DNA from: Bacteroidales bacterium | GTDB lineage: Bacteria > Bacteroidota > Bacteroidia > Bacteroidales > VadinHA17 | Reading direction: 5' to 3' | NCBI GenBank assembly: GCA_029210565.1 | Contig: JARGFQ010000004.1 | Span: 186,001-250,000, forward strand | DNA length: 64,000 bases | Part shown: piece by piece, positions 27,966 through 36,721 of the stretch | How positions within the stretch are numbered: the stretch's first letter is position 1 | Layout of the letters: each line of letters opens with the position of its first letter | Program-made: the position numbers and the translations under genes | Notes under the pieces: generated by a model | The model's input: only the letters and a program-made list of their open reading frames with translations | The model's database searches: none | What the model was told of the DNA's origin: nothing

Positions 27966-28421
27966 TCAGGCGAAAGGATTATTTTCGAGCATTTCCAGTT
28001 TTTTAAGCCTGCGGTCATGTCTTTCAAGGTTGGAAAACCTTGCTTTCAAAAATGCAAAGAGTATTTCTGTAGCGGTCTCTTCACCAATAGTTCTGCCCCC
28101 GAAACAGATAATATTCATATTATCATCCTCAACACCCTGATGTGCCGTAAAATGATCATGTACAAGAGCAGCCCTTATGCCCGGTATCTTATTGGCGGCA
28201 ATTGAGGCCCCCACACCGCTTCCGCAAATGGCTATTCCTCGTTCAGCTTCTCCTGAAGCAACAGCTCTTGCAAGAGGTATCACATAATCCGGGTAATCAT
28301 CACCCGGCTCGTTTACACTGTTTCCGTAATCGATCACGTTAAATTCCTGACTTGATAATTTCTCTTTAAGAATTTTTTTCAGTTCAAAGCCTCCGTGATC
28401 TGATGCTATACCTATTATCAT
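27966..28421 (-). CDS. rpiB: Ribose-5-phosphate isomerase B
   Basis: The 151-aa protein has the RpiB start IGIASDHGGFELK and the active-site segment AICGSGVGASIAANKIPGIRAALV, in which the Cys acts as base. It interconverts ribose 5-phosphate and ribulose 5-phosphate. It sits 12 bp after zwf and before tal. Confidence 0.93.
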   Translation of the reverse strand: MIIGIASDHGGFELKKILKEKLSSQEFNVIDYGNSVNEPGDDYPDYVIPLARAVASGEAERGIAICGSGVGASIAANKIPGIRAALVHDHFTAHQGVEDDNMNIICFGGRTIGEETATEILFAFLKARFSNLERHDRRLKKLEMLENNPFA

Positions 28422-28433
28422 GGTAAGTATTTA

Positions 28434-29960
28434 TTAAAGTTCGCAATAATTGCCTGTCTCAGTAAGACTGGCACAGGGATAGCGCCACGTCATCTCCTTA
28501 TCTTCAATCAGGCTGTCAGCATTTTCCGGACCCCAGGTGCCTGCCGGATACCCGTATATCTTTTGCGTGGGATCATTGTTCCATACTTCCTGTATCGGGG
28601 CAACGAATTTCCAGGCAGCTTCAACGGCATCTGCCCTGGCATATAATGTTGAATCGCCTGTCATGGCATCATAGAGCAAGCGTTCGTATGCTGAAGGAAG
28701 ATGAACATCAGAAAGATCGGAGTAATGAAAATCCATATTAACAGATTTAACATTAAATCCCGCCCCTGGTTGTTTCATGCCAAATTTCAGAAGTATTCCT
28801 TCATCAGGCTGAATGCGTATTATCAGCTGGTTACAGCTCCTGCATGCCTCATCTTGCTGAAACAGTCCGTGAGGAGTAGGCTTAAAATGCACGACTACCT
28901 CCGTTACTCTTGTGGGAAGGCTTTTGCCGGTACGTATATAAAATGGCACGCCGCCCCATCTCCAGCTGTCAATAAAGAATTTCACTGCAACAAACGTCTC
29001 TGTCCTTGATTCCGCGTTGACACCCGGTTCTTCACGATATCCCGGTATCACTTCACCGTTTATATTTGAAGCCGTGTATTGTCCGCGAATTACCTGAAGC
29101 GGAACATCCTCCTTCCTGATAGGCCGCAGTGATTGCAGCACCTTCAGGGTCTCGTTCCGTATTGAATCTGCATCCATGGCTGAGGGAGGCTCCATAGCCG
29201 TCAGGCCGACGACCTGCAGGAGATGATTCTGGAGCATATCGCGGAGCGCACCTGATCCGTCATAATAACCTCCCCGGCCTTCTACTCCAATACTCTCAGC
29301 AGAGGTGATCTCTACATGATGCACGTAATTCCTGTTCCACAGGGGTTCGAAAATGCCGTTGGAAAACCTCATGACCAACAGGTTCTGAACCGTTTCCTTA
29401 CCCAGGTAATGGTCAATTCGGTAAATCTGGTCTTCAGCAAACGACTGGTGTAACTTGCGGTTGAGTTCGAGTCCTGATGCAAGATCATATCCAAAAGGCT
29501 TTTCAATGATGAGGCGTCTGAATCCGTCAAAAGGATCACTAAGGCCCGCTCTCCCGAGATTATCGGATATTACGCCAAACATAGCGGGTGGCATGGAGAG
29601 GTAAAACAAATAGTTACTGTCAGTTCCCTCCGTCATATTCCTCTCATTCAATGCCGCTTTCAGCCTGGAGTATTCTTCTTCCACACTCATATCCATCTGA
29701 AAATATGACAAATGCGAAGTGAATTCCGAAATCTGTTGTTCATCAAGGTGGATGTTTTCGGAAAACTTCCGTATTCCTTCCTGCATTTTTTCCCGGAATG
29801 AATCATCAGTGATAACTGTCCGGCTTACACCCAGAACGTGAAACTTATCAGGCAGCATTTTCTGGTTATAAAGGGCATAGAGGGAGGGGATCAGTTTTCG
29901 GAAGGTAAGGTCGCCCGAGGCGCCAAAAATGACCATCGTAAGGTTCTTCGGTTTATCCAT
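28434..29960 (-). CDS. zwf: Glucose-6-phosphate 1-dehydrogenase
   Basis: The 508-aa protein has the nucleotide motif FGASGDLTFRKLIPSLY, the substrate motif RIDHYLGKE containing the catalytic His region, and RGGYYDGSGALRDMLQNHLLQ. It makes 6-phosphoglucono-lactone and reduces NAD(P). It is 3 bp from gnd. A separate lactonase gene is not visible in this operon. Confidence 0.94.
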   Translation of the reverse strand: MDKPKNLTMVIFGASGDLTFRKLIPSLYALYNQKMLPDKFHVLGVSRTVITDDSFREKMQEGIRKFSENIHLDEQQISEFTSHLSYFQMDMSVEEEYSRLKAALNERNMTEGTDSNYLFYLSMPPAMFGVISDNLGRAGLSDPFDGFRRLIIEKPFGYDLASGLELNRKLHQSFAEDQIYRIDHYLGKETVQNLLVMRFSNGIFEPLWNRNYVHHVEITSAESIGVEGRGGYYDGSGALRDMLQNHLLQVVGLTAMEPPSAMDADSIRNETLKVLQSLRPIRKEDVPLQVIRGQYTASNINGEVIPGYREEPGVNAESRTETFVAVKFFIDSWRWGGVPFYIRTGKSLPTRVTEVVVHFKPTPHGLFQQDEACRSCNQLIIRIQPDEGILLKFGMKQPGAGFNVKSVNMDFHYSDLSDVHLPSAYERLLYDAMTGDSTLYARADAVEAAWKFVAPIQEVWNNDPTQKIYGYPAGTWGPENADSLIEDKEMTWRYPCASLTETGNYCEL

Positions 29961-29963
29961 GGT

Positions 29964-30860
29964 TTATTTCTTTTTAACTGAGTGACCGCCAAACTGGTTC
30001 CGCAGAGCAGCCAGAACCTTCATTGCAAAGGATTCTTCCTGACGCGATTGAAAACGGGTGTATAGTGCAGCTGTTATAACATGAGCAGGCACATTAAGAT
30101 CCATTGCGGCCTGGATGGTCCAGCGACCCTCTCCGCTGTCTTCCACATAGTCTTTCAGTTCGTCGAGCTTCGGGTCTTCCTTTAAAGCGCGCACTATGAG
30201 TTCCAGAAGCCACGAACGCACTACGCTGCTATATTGCCAGCCGCTGGCAATGGCTGTGAGGTCGAGCTTATAAGGCGATCTTTCCATTATCTCAAACCCT
30301 TCTGCAATAGACTGCATCATGCCATATTCAATCCCATTGTGGATCATCTTGACAAAATGTCCGGCGCCACTCTCGCCGCAGTAGGTGTATCCATTTTCCG
30401 GTGCCAGTGTTCTGAAGATGGGGTAAACATACTCCGATGCTTCCCTGTTGCCTCCCGACATCAGGCTGTAACCGTTTTCCAGGCCCCAGACACCGCCGCT
30501 GGTTCCGCAATCGAGAAAATGTATATTCCTGGCGGAAGCGCGGGCGGCCCTCTCCTGTGTATCCTTATAATTTGAGTTACCTCCGTCAATTATAATATCT
30601 CCATCACTTAATAAATCAAGCAACTGAGCGAGGCTGTCATCAACCGGCTTTCCTGACGGAACCATAAGCCATACAATCTTCCTTCCATCGAGTTTCCCTG
30701 TGAGCTCTTCCAACGAATCGGATCCTGACGCACCATTGGCAACTAACTGGTTGACAGCTTCCGGGCTGCGATCGTAAACTACAACCTCATGCCCTCCATT
30801 CAGCAGGCGTTGCACCATGTTCCTGCCCATTTTTCCAAGTCCTATAAATCCTAGTTTCAT
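29964..30860 (-). CDS. gnd: 6-phosphogluconate dehydrogenase, decarboxylating (short GntZ type)
   Basis: From ATG 30860 the protein is 298 aa. The ORF opens at 30944, but the 28 extra residues precede the nucleotide motif GFIGLGKMGRNM, which normally starts a few residues in. The family signature DCGTSGGVWGLENGYSLMSGG and the catalytic GHFVKMIHNGIEY are present. The length fits the short, often NAD-preferring form. It makes ribulose 5-phosphate and is the first gene of the pentose-phosphate run. Confidence 0.9.
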   Translation of the reverse strand: MKLGFIGLGKMGRNMVQRLLNGGHEVVVYDRSPEAVNQLVANGASGSDSLEELTGKLDGRKIVWLMVPSGKPVDDSLAQLLDLLSDGDIIIDGGNSNYKDTQERAARASARNIHFLDCGTSGGVWGLENGYSLMSGGNREASEYVYPIFRTLAPENGYTYCGESGAGHFVKMIHNGIEYGMMQSIAEGFEIMERSPYKLDLTAIASGWQYSSVVRSWLLELIVRALKEDPKLDELKDYVEDSGEGRWTIQAAMDLNVPAHVITAALYTRFQSRQEESFAMKVLAALRNQFGGHSVKKK

Positions 30861-30973
30861 TTCTTTATTTATTAGTTGTTTTATTTGTCTGATGGAACTT
30901 GCATGAAACGCTTTAATCATATCTTCCGTCATGCATCTGCTCATTCAAGTTTCAATTGATTATGTTGTTAGTA

Positions 30974-31573
30974 TTATTTCAGTATCTGAATAATCCCTGC
31001 GATAATCAGAATGGTACCGATTATCCGGCTTATGTTTTTTGAAAGAATTTGTGATTTTGACAGGATTACCCTGCCACTTCGGGCGAAAATCCATAAGACG
31101 CCCATCTTGCCGGCCCAGATGCCTGCCAGAAAAATAAGTATGAAGCCTGCAGAATTGTTGAACAGGGAATGGTCATGAAGGAAAGCTATGGCAATGATCC
31201 AGTATAGCAGTACCTGAACACTTATCAGGTTCAGGAACATGCCCTTTACCAATAGTGGCAGGTTATGATCAGTTGCCTCTTTCGCACTATTTCCTTTAAG
31301 CAGGAAAAAGATTCCCACAATGATTAGAATAGCAACCAGGATATAACTGATATAGTTGTTCTCCTTATACAACCTGTGGAGTAATACACCGGCCATCACA
31401 GCGGTAAAACCGAATAAGACCTCAATCAATGAAGCACCATGAGCGATACGCATACCTTCCCGTGCTCCCCTCCTGTAAGAGATATTCAGGACTGAAAGGT
31501 TTACCAGTCCGAAAGGAAAGGCTCCTATGGCTGTAACAATAATGGCCGAGACAAAAGCGACAATGTATGACAT
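30974..31573 (-). CDS. LysE family transporter
   Basis: The 199-aa protein has about six membrane segments and the N-terminal family pattern with GAFPFGLVNLSVLNISYRRGAREGMRIAHGAS. The family exports amino acids or related compounds. It starts 5 bp after the DUF4833-like gene. The substrate is unknown. Confidence 0.75.
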   Translation of the reverse strand: MSYIVAFVSAIIVTAIGAFPFGLVNLSVLNISYRRGAREGMRIAHGASLIEVLFGFTAVMAGVLLHRLYKENNYISYILVAILIIVGIFFLLKGNSAKEATDHNLPLLVKGMFLNLISVQVLLYWIIAIAFLHDHSLFNNSAGFILIFLAGIWAGKMGVLWIFARSGRVILSKSQILSKNISRIIGTILIIAGIIQILK

Positions 31574-31578
31574 GGCAT

Positions 31579-32121
31579 TCAGGACAAAGGGGTTATTATT
31601 TCCATAACCCGGTTGCCGGTGGCTGCTTCGGTACCATGGAGCTCAACTTTTGCAACCCCGGGAAGCCGGAAACTGCCTCCAATAATTTCCACATAAATCT
31701 TTTCCACAATTATCTCCCTGCCCCCGGATATTATGAGTACACTGAATGTATCTCCGTATCTGACAAGATTGAAGATCCTGTCAGGAACTGAAACAAACCG
31801 GAAGGAACAAATATGCTGACTGTCAGGCTGGCGGTCAGTCACGCGTATGCCATAGGACAACCTTTTCTGAATAGTTGTCAAGGGCTCACGTTGATGGTTT
31901 ATAGACTGTCTGACCCAATATGCAATAATAGGATCAGCAAGGTTCAGATTTCCCGCCTCATCAATATTGACATCGTATTGAATGATGTCCCTGTCCCTGT
32001 TCCGTTCGATCATGAAAAGATGATTCCGTTTGTTAGCGTTTACTTCCCCGGGATTCTTAAATCCCAGGGAAATAAAAATGATCATTACTGAAACGATAAT
32101 CGTTGCTCTGTTTGGTTTCAT
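31579..32121 (-). CDS. Secreted protein resembling DUF4833
   Basis: The 180-aa protein has an N-terminal signal segment (about 8-22) followed by a single domain with HLFMIERNRDRDIIQYDVN and PIIAYWVRQSINHQ, which I associate with DUF4833. The function is unknown. It is predicted periplasmic and is cotranscribed with the LysE-type gene. Confidence 0.6.
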   Translation of the reverse strand: MKPNRATIIVSVMIIFISLGFKNPGEVNANKRNHLFMIERNRDRDIIQYDVNIDEAGNLNLADPIIAYWVRQSINHQREPLTTIQKRLSYGIRVTDRQPDSQHICSFRFVSVPDRIFNLVRYGDTFSVLIISGGREIIVEKIYVEIIGGSFRLPGVAKVELHGTEAATGNRVMEIITPLS

Positions 32122-32166
32122 GGCTTCTCACTTCTGATCAGAACAGGTTATATCTGACTTGTCAAT

Positions 32167-32733
32167 CTATTCAGCCAGATATTGAGAGAGAACCGATACC
32201 TCAACAGCCTTGGCAATATTTGTTGAAGGCTTGCCTTTGACAAAGGTGATCCCGAAATCGGCAAGGGTTAGGTTGAACTTGCTCTGCACCTCAACCAGGT
32301 CACCCTTTACTGTTACAGTTCCATTCTCCTTAACAGCTTTGGTGGTCTCCTTGATTGTCATTTCTCCTTCCAGAGTGGCAGTATAGGTACCATCTTTCGT
32401 GAAATCGATTTTATCCAGGTTTGTAATTTTCCCCGTCAGTTTGGCCTTTGGATATGTCTGGGTATTGAGAAAATCCTCCCCATTGAAGTGCTTTTGCATC
32501 AAAGCTTTTTCAAATTCAAATCCCTGCATGGGAACTGAAAATACCACCTCGCCTGTTTCCCTGTTTATGGTGCTTACAGAGGTAAGGTTCACTGCCTGGA
32601 TGTCTTCAGCAGGAGTGGAAGAGAAGAACTTGATCTGCGTTTTTGAGCTTACAAGTTTACCTGATACCTGTGCGCTTACAGCCATTGTTGTAAACATTGT
32701 CAGGACTGCGGATAAAAAAACTAACTTTTTCAT
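32167..32733 (-). CDS. YceI family secreted protein
   Basis: The 188-aa protein has a signal peptide (1-21) and a lipocalin-like YceI domain with SGKLVSSKTQIKFFSSTPAEDI near the start, FEFEKALMQKHFNGEDFLNTQTYPKA in the middle and the late FNLTLADFGI strand. YceI proteins bind isoprenoid-type lipids in the periplasm; several are stress-induced. It stands alone, with 50 bp to the gene upstream. Confidence 0.85.
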   Translation of the reverse strand: MKKLVFLSAVLTMFTTMAVSAQVSGKLVSSKTQIKFFSSTPAEDIQAVNLTSVSTINRETGEVVFSVPMQGFEFEKALMQKHFNGEDFLNTQTYPKAKLTGKITNLDKIDFTKDGTYTATLEGEMTIKETTKAVKENGTVTVKGDLVEVQSKFNLTLADFGITFVKGKPSTNIAKAVEVSVLSQYLAE

Positions 32734-32782
32734 GATTTCAATTTTTATTATTTTTTGATTTATAAATGTTTCTTTCTGAATT

Positions 32783-33259
32783 TTAAAGTGTCACGATATC
32801 ACACTTTTCGAGTACTACATTCTCGTACAGGCCAAGGTCATTGTCGTAAGTTGCCCCTGAGCGAATGACCCCTTTGATGGAGACAGTGGTTCCGATCTGC
32901 AGATCAGCAGCTTTGCTGCTCGTTTCAGGAGTAAATGTTGCGCTCACCCCGGCTTTATCGCCGTCGCTTTTGAGCAGAACAACCTTCTGCCCGCTGAAGT
33001 CATCACTAATTTTGTTTACTACGCCTGTCACAATGAGGATCTTGGAATCTCCATCATTTGACAGGTACTTGCTGTTGGCAGCTTCCCTGCCAGCCAGATA
33101 TTCCTCAACAATCTGTGAGCCGGTAAGCGTATAATCAGCTTTGGCGGCCTGCACATCTCTCTGTGGCATATTGAACATATACAACCCTACGCCGCCTCCG
33201 ATGAGCAGTCCGGCAATAACCAGGGTAGCCGCAATTCTTAGAATCTTTTTCCTTTTCAT
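32783..33259 (-). CDS. tRNA_anti-like (OB-fold) membrane-anchored protein
   Basis: From ATG 33259 the protein is 158 aa. The ORF opens at 33346, but that start would cover the bipartite promoter. An N-terminal helix (about 6-25) anchors a periplasmic domain with ADYTLTGSQIVEEYLAGREAANSKYL, then an OB-fold with VTGVVNKISDD and GTTVSIKGVIRSGATYD, as in the tRNA_anti-like family. The ligand is unknown. Confidence 0.7.
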   Translation of the reverse strand: MKRKKILRIAATLVIAGLLIGGGVGLYMFNMPQRDVQAAKADYTLTGSQIVEEYLAGREAANSKYLSNDGDSKILIVTGVVNKISDDFSGQKVVLLKSDGDKAGVSATFTPETSSKAADLQIGTTVSIKGVIRSGATYDNDLGLYENVVLEKCDIVTL

Positions 33260-33275
33260 TGTTTCGTTTTTGTTA

Positions 33276-33303
33276 ATAGTCGTCATCCCTGCTAAACCTG
33301 ACA
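33276..33303 (-). promoter_or_regulatory. Bipartite ECF-like promoter, copy 3 (OB-fold gene)
   Basis: TGTCAGGTT (33303-33295), 12 nt, then CGACTAT (33282-33276), an exact match to the consensus. The leader to ATG 33259 would be about 10 nt. The 13-mer GCTAAACCTGACA (plus strand) recurs in copy 4. Confidence 0.6.
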
Positions 33304-33370
33304 GACAATTTAAAAAAAAATGGGTCAAGTTGTTGTCTCCACCCACTCATTTTGAGATACTCTCTCTCAA

Positions 33371-33778
33371 TTATTTCACAGCGTTTTTTGCCGCTTTCAG
33401 TGCTTCAGCAAGCTCCTCGTCCGATTTCGATATGCTAACCTGGCAGATCAGCGCTTTTGTTTCGGCATTGAAAAAATATGCTACTCCCGTGCCTTTAAGA
33501 GGGGCCAACGCCTGCTCGAGCTCATACTTTTTCAGAGTCTCGATGGACGTCTTTATCGTTTTGTCATCCGTCAGATCATTTGCAATAAATGCTGTTGCAC
33601 CATCTTCATTGCCTGCCATCAAGGCTGTCATTGCCCTTTCTCCATACTTTTCACAAACCGCACACCAATCGGCCTTATTGATCACTCCTATCACTGTGGG
33701 GGTTGACTGTGCCATTAGTGTACCTGATATCAGCAGAGCAAGTATCAAGCTTGCGAAAATTGTTTTTACCCTGTTCAT
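33371..33778 (-). CDS. Secreted thioredoxin-like small protein
   Basis: The 135-aa protein has a signal peptide (1-23) and then VIGVINKADWCAVCEKYGERAMTAL, a WCxxC site (WCAVC) in a thioredoxin-like setting. The rest of the domain is short and lacks an obvious cis-Pro, so it may be a divergent thioredoxin. It lies between the OB-fold gene and a DsrE gene, in a group of small redox proteins. Confidence 0.65.
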   Translation of the reverse strand: MNRVKTIFASLILALLISGTLMAQSTPTVIGVINKADWCAVCEKYGERAMTALMAGNEDGATAFIANDLTDDKTIKTSIETLKKYELEQALAPLKGTGVAYFFNAETKALICQVSISKSDEELAEALKAAKNAVK

Positions 33779-33808
33779 GATATTGGAATTTTAACTGCTT
33801 AACCCTGA

Positions 33809-34165
33809 TTAAAATATTACCACCTGAAAGCCTTCTGCAAATAAGCTTCTTAGACTTGGGTGACTCTTAAACTCTTCAAGCAGTGGAAGACCTGATTTTA
33901 CAATCTCATTTTTTACGCCGAAAGCCTGTGCACAGTAACTGCAGACCCCGGTAATATTATTTTTAATACTCATATAGAGTCCGTGCATTTTATTCTCCTC
34001 CTTTTCAAGTTCGCCTATCCATTTTGTTCCGGCACCCTCAAAAATGATCTTTAGCTGATCACCGTTTTCAATCGCCTCGCTGGCGAGCATAAATGCATTG
34101 GAAACTTTTCCCAGTGCCTCTACAGTATTAGTGTCCGCAAACACCACAATTGCAATTTTTGTCAT
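33809..34165 (-). CDS. Cytoplasmic DsrE family protein
   Basis: The 118-aa protein has no signal peptide. It has the DsrE start KIAIVVFADTNTVEALGKVSNAFMLASEAIE and a CSYCAQAFGVKNEIVKSGLPL segment carrying the two cysteines near residues 76-79. Such proteins carry persulfide sulfur between sulfurtransferases. The rhodanese-thioredoxin gene just upstream would be a natural partner. Confidence 0.78.
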   Translation of the reverse strand: MTKIAIVVFADTNTVEALGKVSNAFMLASEAIENGDQLKIIFEGAGTKWIGELEKEENKMHGLYMSIKNNITGVCSYCAQAFGVKNEIVKSGLPLLEEFKSHPSLRSLFAEGFQVVIF

Positions 34166-34201
34166 CGCATCTGGTTTTAAATTTATAATGTTGTTTATTG
34201 A

Positions 34202-34229
34202 TTAGTAGAGCAACCGGCTAAACCTGACA
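34202..34229 (-). promoter_or_regulatory. Bipartite ECF-like promoter, copy 4 (DsrE gene, weaker -10)
   Basis: TGTCAGGTT (34229-34221), 12 nt, then CTACTAA (34208-34202), two mismatches from CGACTAT. It lies 37-64 nt before the ATG. Confidence 0.45.
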
Positions 34230-34281
34230 TTGACAGCAGGATTTATTGTTTCTGATTTATTATGAGCCGGTAAGGCCCGGA

Positions 34282-34998
34282 TCATAAAGCAGAGAAGAGG
34301 ACCTCCCCCAGTTTTTCCTTGCTTATAAGCCCGCTGTGGGTAAATATGATCTCGCCGTTCCTGTACAGAACAAAATATGGTACCCCGGATATCCTTTGCC
34401 CTTTCACCAGTTTGCTGCTGGCATCAGCATTGACCTTAATGACGCTGACCTGATCCCTGTATTCCTCCCCGAGACTGTCTATGACCGGCATCATCTGGCG
34501 GCACGGGGCGCACCAGGGGGCGTAATAATCGACCAGCGTCAATGAATGATTATCAATAAAAGCTGCAAACTCATCCGGTTCAATTTTATCAACCCCATCA
34601 GGTCTGGCATCCGGTTCAACGATTACAGGCTGGTCATTCAGATTCCATACCATGATACCGTGTTGAAGGTTAAATACCTGGCTGTATCCGCTTTTTATCA
34701 ATATCTCTGCTGCTTTCTGACTGCGGTATCCGGTGTTGCAATAGAGGTAAACCGGCTGATCTTTGGGAAGCATTAAAAGCCTCTGCTTAAAGTCAAATGA
34801 GTAGTAGTTTAGCTGTCCGGCATCCTCTATGTGACCATTGGAGAATTCGGACGGGGTTCTCACATCAAGCAAAGTACCCTGTTTTGCACTGATTTGCTGA
34901 TTGAATTCCAGGGGGTCCAGCTGTTTTATCAATGCCGATTGCCCGAAACTGAATAAGGACAGAAAGGATATTACGGTTGAGGAAATAAATCTGTTCAT
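34282..34998 (-). CDS. Secreted rhodanese-thioredoxin fusion protein
   Basis: The 238-aa protein has a signal peptide (1-20), a rhodanese domain (about 24-125) with the active loop YCNTGYRS, and a thioredoxin domain (about 135-238) with WCAPC and the cis-Pro GVPYFVLY. The pairing suggests that sulfur taken up on the rhodanese Cys is released or exchanged by the thioredoxin in the periplasm. It has its own ECF-like promoter. Confidence 0.85.
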   Translation of the reverse strand: MNRFISSTVISFLSLFSFGQSALIKQLDPLEFNQQISAKQGTLLDVRTPSEFSNGHIEDAGQLNYYSFDFKQRLLMLPKDQPVYLYCNTGYRSQKAAEILIKSGYSQVFNLQHGIMVWNLNDQPVIVEPDARPDGVDKIEPDEFAAFIDNHSLTLVDYYAPWCAPCRQMMPVIDSLGEEYRDQVSVIKVNADASSKLVKGQRISGVPYFVLYRNGEIIFTHSGLISKEKLGEVLFSAL

Positions 34999-35024
34999 AA
35001 TATAATTCTTAATAGTACAAACAG

Positions 35025-35053
35025 ATAGTCGCCAAAAAGAAGGGAACCTGACA
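35025..35053 (-). promoter_or_regulatory. Bipartite ECF-like promoter, copy 5 (rhodanese-thioredoxin gene)
   Basis: TGTCAGGTT (35053-35045), 13 nt, then CGACTAT (35031-35025). The leader to ATG 34998 would be about 20 nt. Confidence 0.55.
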
Positions 35054-35071
35054 CCGGGAAGGTCAGTTTTT

Positions 35072-35764
35072 TCAATCGGAGACCAGGCACCTAAGCAGGC
35101 TGTTCAGCTTAAATTCGTCTGGTTGCCTGATTCCGAATTGATTATAAACCAGCTCGGGCAGCCCGATGTCAGCCAGATAGAGATCTGTGCTACCGGCCAA
35201 CGGCAGCAATTCCGTTTTCATTGCTGCCAGCGTCAGGATCATATCTGGCTTGAAAAGGCTGGTATAATTCCGGACATCAAACCCGGTTGGCAGGTCAAGG
35301 GAAATTTTCATGCAGTGAAGGCTGTTAGCTTTGTCAACTGCATCTTGATAGCTGCTATTCAAAGGCAGGTATTGAGAAAATCCCAGGAAAGCATCAATAA
35401 AAAGATCAGGTTTATCCGGATATTTAATCCTGACCCCATGACTTAATGCTCTTTCAAGTTGTCTGGAAGGAAGTTCCCGCAGATTTGTATCAGGAATATC
35501 AAGAAAGACATTAAACCCCCAGCCTGATAATCTCCTGGCTGCAACAAGACCTCCTCCACCGTTGTTCCCCGTGCCTGCGCCAATCAGTATTGACCCCGAT
35601 TTAGCCATGAATCTTGCTGCCAGACGGGCTAGATTGTAACCCGCGTTTTCCATCATAAGTTCAATAGGCAGATGATACTTCTCAACCGCTTCGTAGTCCA
35701 TCTCCCTGAATCTTTCAAGAGTAACATGATGTTGGTCTGTGATCTTAAAGTCCTGAATTTCCAT
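35072..35764 (-). CDS. nnrE: NAD(P)H-hydrate epimerase (YjeF N-terminal domain)
   Basis: From ATG 35764 the protein is 230 aa; the ORF start at 35809 overlaps the upstream gene by 41 bp. It has the family pattern REMDYEAVEKYHLPIELMMENAGYNLARLAARF, the loop GAGTGNNGGGGLVAARRL and the ISLDLPTGFDV segment. It repairs damaged NAD(P)HX by epimerisation. The C-terminal dehydratase domain (NnrD) is absent, so it is the stand-alone form. It follows the AhpD-like gene by 4 bp. Confidence 0.83.
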   Translation of the reverse strand: MEIQDFKITDQHHVTLERFREMDYEAVEKYHLPIELMMENAGYNLARLAARFMAKSGSILIGAGTGNNGGGGLVAARRLSGWGFNVFLDIPDTNLRELPSRQLERALSHGVRIKYPDKPDLFIDAFLGFSQYLPLNSSYQDAVDKANSLHCMKISLDLPTGFDVRNYTSLFKPDMILTLAAMKTELLPLAGSTDLYLADIGLPELVYNQFGIRQPDEFKLNSLLRCLVSD

Positions 35765-35768
35765 TGTC

Positions 35769-36329
35769 TTAGAATTTATACCCCTGTCTTTCGCTTTCAT
35801 TTGATTCAAGACCTAATGCCAGGACAATCCGGTTGACAAAGTTGAAATATGCGATAACGAGTGTGGCATCCAGGATGCCATTATCACTCAATCCGATGAC
35901 TCTTAAATTATCTATTAGTGCATCATCCTTAAGCTTTCCGGGTAATCGCGTCAACGTCTCAGCATAATTAGAGAGGACCAGCTCCCGTTCATTCAGTCCT
36001 GCTTTCCTGTACTCAAAGACAAGGAATGCCACTCTTTCCCGGTCTTTCCAGTAGTGGTTCAATGCCTCACTATGGTGCCCGACACAATACTCGCATTCAT
36101 TGTTTACAGAGACAATCACTGCCATCATTTCGCGTTCTGCACGGGAGAGCTCCGATTTCGTGAACATGATCTCCATGTAGAGATCCATATGCTTAACAAT
36201 GCTTTCAGGCCTCAGGCTCTGAATCTTGTGGACATCGGCAAGCTTGCCTCTTTTTTCAATGATGTCGTCATATATCTCTCTTAATCTTCCGGTAGCATCA
36301 ACCGGTTCAATCACATTAATCCTGGCCAT
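35769..36329 (-). CDS. Carboxymuconolactone decarboxylase family (AhpD-like) peroxidase
   Basis: The 186-aa protein has the AhpD core with ECEYCVGHHSEAL (CxxC and His) and an upstream acidic helix, as in peroxidase-related members. It likely reduces peroxides using the Cys pair. It is all-alpha and has no signal peptide. It is the first gene of a pair with nnrE; the region before it (36330-36450) shows nothing I can call. Confidence 0.82.
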   Translation of the reverse strand: MARINVIEPVDATGRLREIYDDIIEKRGKLADVHKIQSLRPESIVKHMDLYMEIMFTKSELSRAEREMMAVIVSVNNECEYCVGHHSEALNHYWKDRERVAFLVFEYRKAGLNERELVLSNYAETLTRLPGKLKDDALIDNLRVIGLSDNGILDATLVIAYFNFVNRIVLALGLESNESERQGYKF

Positions 36330-36450
36330 TGGGGTTTATTGAGTGTTATTAATTGCCAATCACTGCGGCAACGTTCAAATTAAAGGATTTTAAAGCTGAA
36401 ATTACATGGTTGATTGTCCATGTTAACACCATCACCAGAATCAGACAACC

Positions 36451-36714
36451 TCATCCTTTCTTTTCAATTTTTAATATGATATCATTCTTGAAATTCTGAA
36501 GATCCGTAACTATACCCTCCTTTGTATCCGAGCTTGACAATGCCTTATTAAGTGTTCGGCTTTGCTTTTCATACATAGAACAGGCGTCGCACATCGCTTT
36601 ATGCATTTCTAGGCGTATCTTTTCTGAAAGTGACAGCCTGAAAAGAAGCTTCTTCTCAATCAGCTCAGTGGCCTTAAGACAAGACAGGAACAACGTATGC
36701 ATTAACTTTTTCAT
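36451..36714 (-). CDS. Probable zinc-type anti-sigma factor (ZAS-like)
   Basis: From ATG 36714 the protein is 87 aa; the ORF start at 36750 overlaps the sigma gene. It has the H38-x3-C42-x2-C45 motif of zinc-containing anti-sigma factors, set in a short soluble helical protein with no membrane segment. The gene begins 7 bp after an ECF sigma gene, the standard layout. Soluble ZAS proteins often sense thiol oxidation, which would suit the redox gene set here. Confidence 0.68.
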   Translation of the reverse strand: MKKLMHTLFLSCLKATELIEKKLLFRLSLSEKIRLEMHKAMCDACSMYEKQSRTLNKALSSSDTKEGIVTDLQNFKNDIILKIEKKG

Positions 36715-36721
36715 CTCTCTC

